28,233 nucleotides of DNA, taken from the NCBI GenBank assembly GCA_019649035.1, contig BMAT01001897.1, positions 305,877 to 334,109 of the forward strand, in the 5' to 3' direction. The first letter of the stretch is position 1. Each line of letters opens with the position of its first letter. This document shows positions 28,089 through 28,233 of this stretch, one piece after another. The position numbers and the translations under genes were made by a program. This DNA comes from Elysia marginata. Taxonomy: Eukaryota; Mollusca; Gastropoda; Plakobranchidae. The notes below the pieces were generated by a model that saw only the letters and a list, made by a program, of their open reading frames with translations, did no database searches and was not told the origin of the DNA.

Positions 28089-28233
28089 GGGTTGGTTTGG
28101 TTGCTTGAATTTTTAACGTCTCAGTCAACTTCGATGTTATATCTGAGACGGCGCTTTGAACAATTGAAAGCGTGCTGCCACAGTGTGATGAAAGGAGCGC
28201 TTGCTTACACCACACCAAGTCACATTATCCTGA
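28089..28233 (-). mobile_element. SINE family A, 3' part, cut by the window end (A6)
   Basis: The minus-strand reading gives body CAAGCGCTCCTTTCATCACA, CGCTTTCAATTGTTCAAAGC, the 3' segment GTTGACTGAGACGTTAAAAA and a tail CAAGCAACCAAACCAACC. The tRNA-like head should lie just beyond base 28233. The minus-strand frame 27991-28218 runs through it and is incidental. Confidence 0.92.

Overview
The window is animal nuclear DNA. It is AT-rich and dense in microsatellites, it carries many degenerate Pol III-type (tRNA-derived) SINEs and short inverted-repeat elements, and it has no operon structure or long open reading frames. The best guess for the source is a mollusc, probably a gastropod. That guess rests on the style of the SINEs: a tRNA-related head, a conserved body, and a 3' segment reading GACTGGGACGTTAAA followed by a CAACCAACCAAA-type tail. 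It is an inference from memory, not a database result.

I recognise no protein-coding gene, exon, rRNA or intact tRNA. The longer open frames are microsatellite translations (poly-Val, Ser-Leu, Ile-Tyr-Leu-Ser), frames running through SINEs, or short unrecognised frames in AT-rich DNA. The window reads as intergenic or deep intronic sequence.

Layout. 1-3.8 kb: pyrimidine/purine microsatellites, two copies of SINE family A (one with a perfect 14-bp target-site duplication), a 60-65 bp tandem repeat and a 440-bp ACT-trinucleotide array. 3.8-7.2 kb: mostly unique AT-rich DNA with one dispersed repeat (family F) and one family-B SINE. 7.2-10.2 kb: a SINE cluster (families B, E, C, D). 10.2-12.1 kb: unique, with a GAA tract. 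12.1-14.4 kb: SINE A with an 11-bp target-site duplication, a long near-perfect hairpin, and an abutting B-A SINE pair. 14.8-15.6 kb: strongly purine-biased tract. 16.0-16.5 kb: a 45-bp tandem repeat and a TA-flanked pogo/Tigger-style MITE. 17-19.3 kb: homopolymer tracts, an old direct duplication, SINE E and a 54-bp tandem duplication. 20-22.3 kb: SINE D, a 469-bp element with 33-bp inverted ends (32/33 identical), family F again and SINE A. 22.9-25.6 kb: a microsatellite cluster (AAC/AGC, GACA, AAC, GATA, TC, GA) around a partial SINE D. 26.7-27.3 kb: another candidate inverted-repeat element. 28.1 kb to the end: a SINE A cut by the window edge.

Taken together there are about fifteen tRNA-derived SINE insertions in at least five families, three candidate TIR elements, and at least eighteen simple-sequence or minisatellite arrays. 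Nothing here functions together as a pathway. The points most worth following up are the head-only SINE A forms, the SINE B-A dimer, the 13.4-kb hairpin, the nested TIR motifs at 16.4 kb, and the TIR element at 21 kb.
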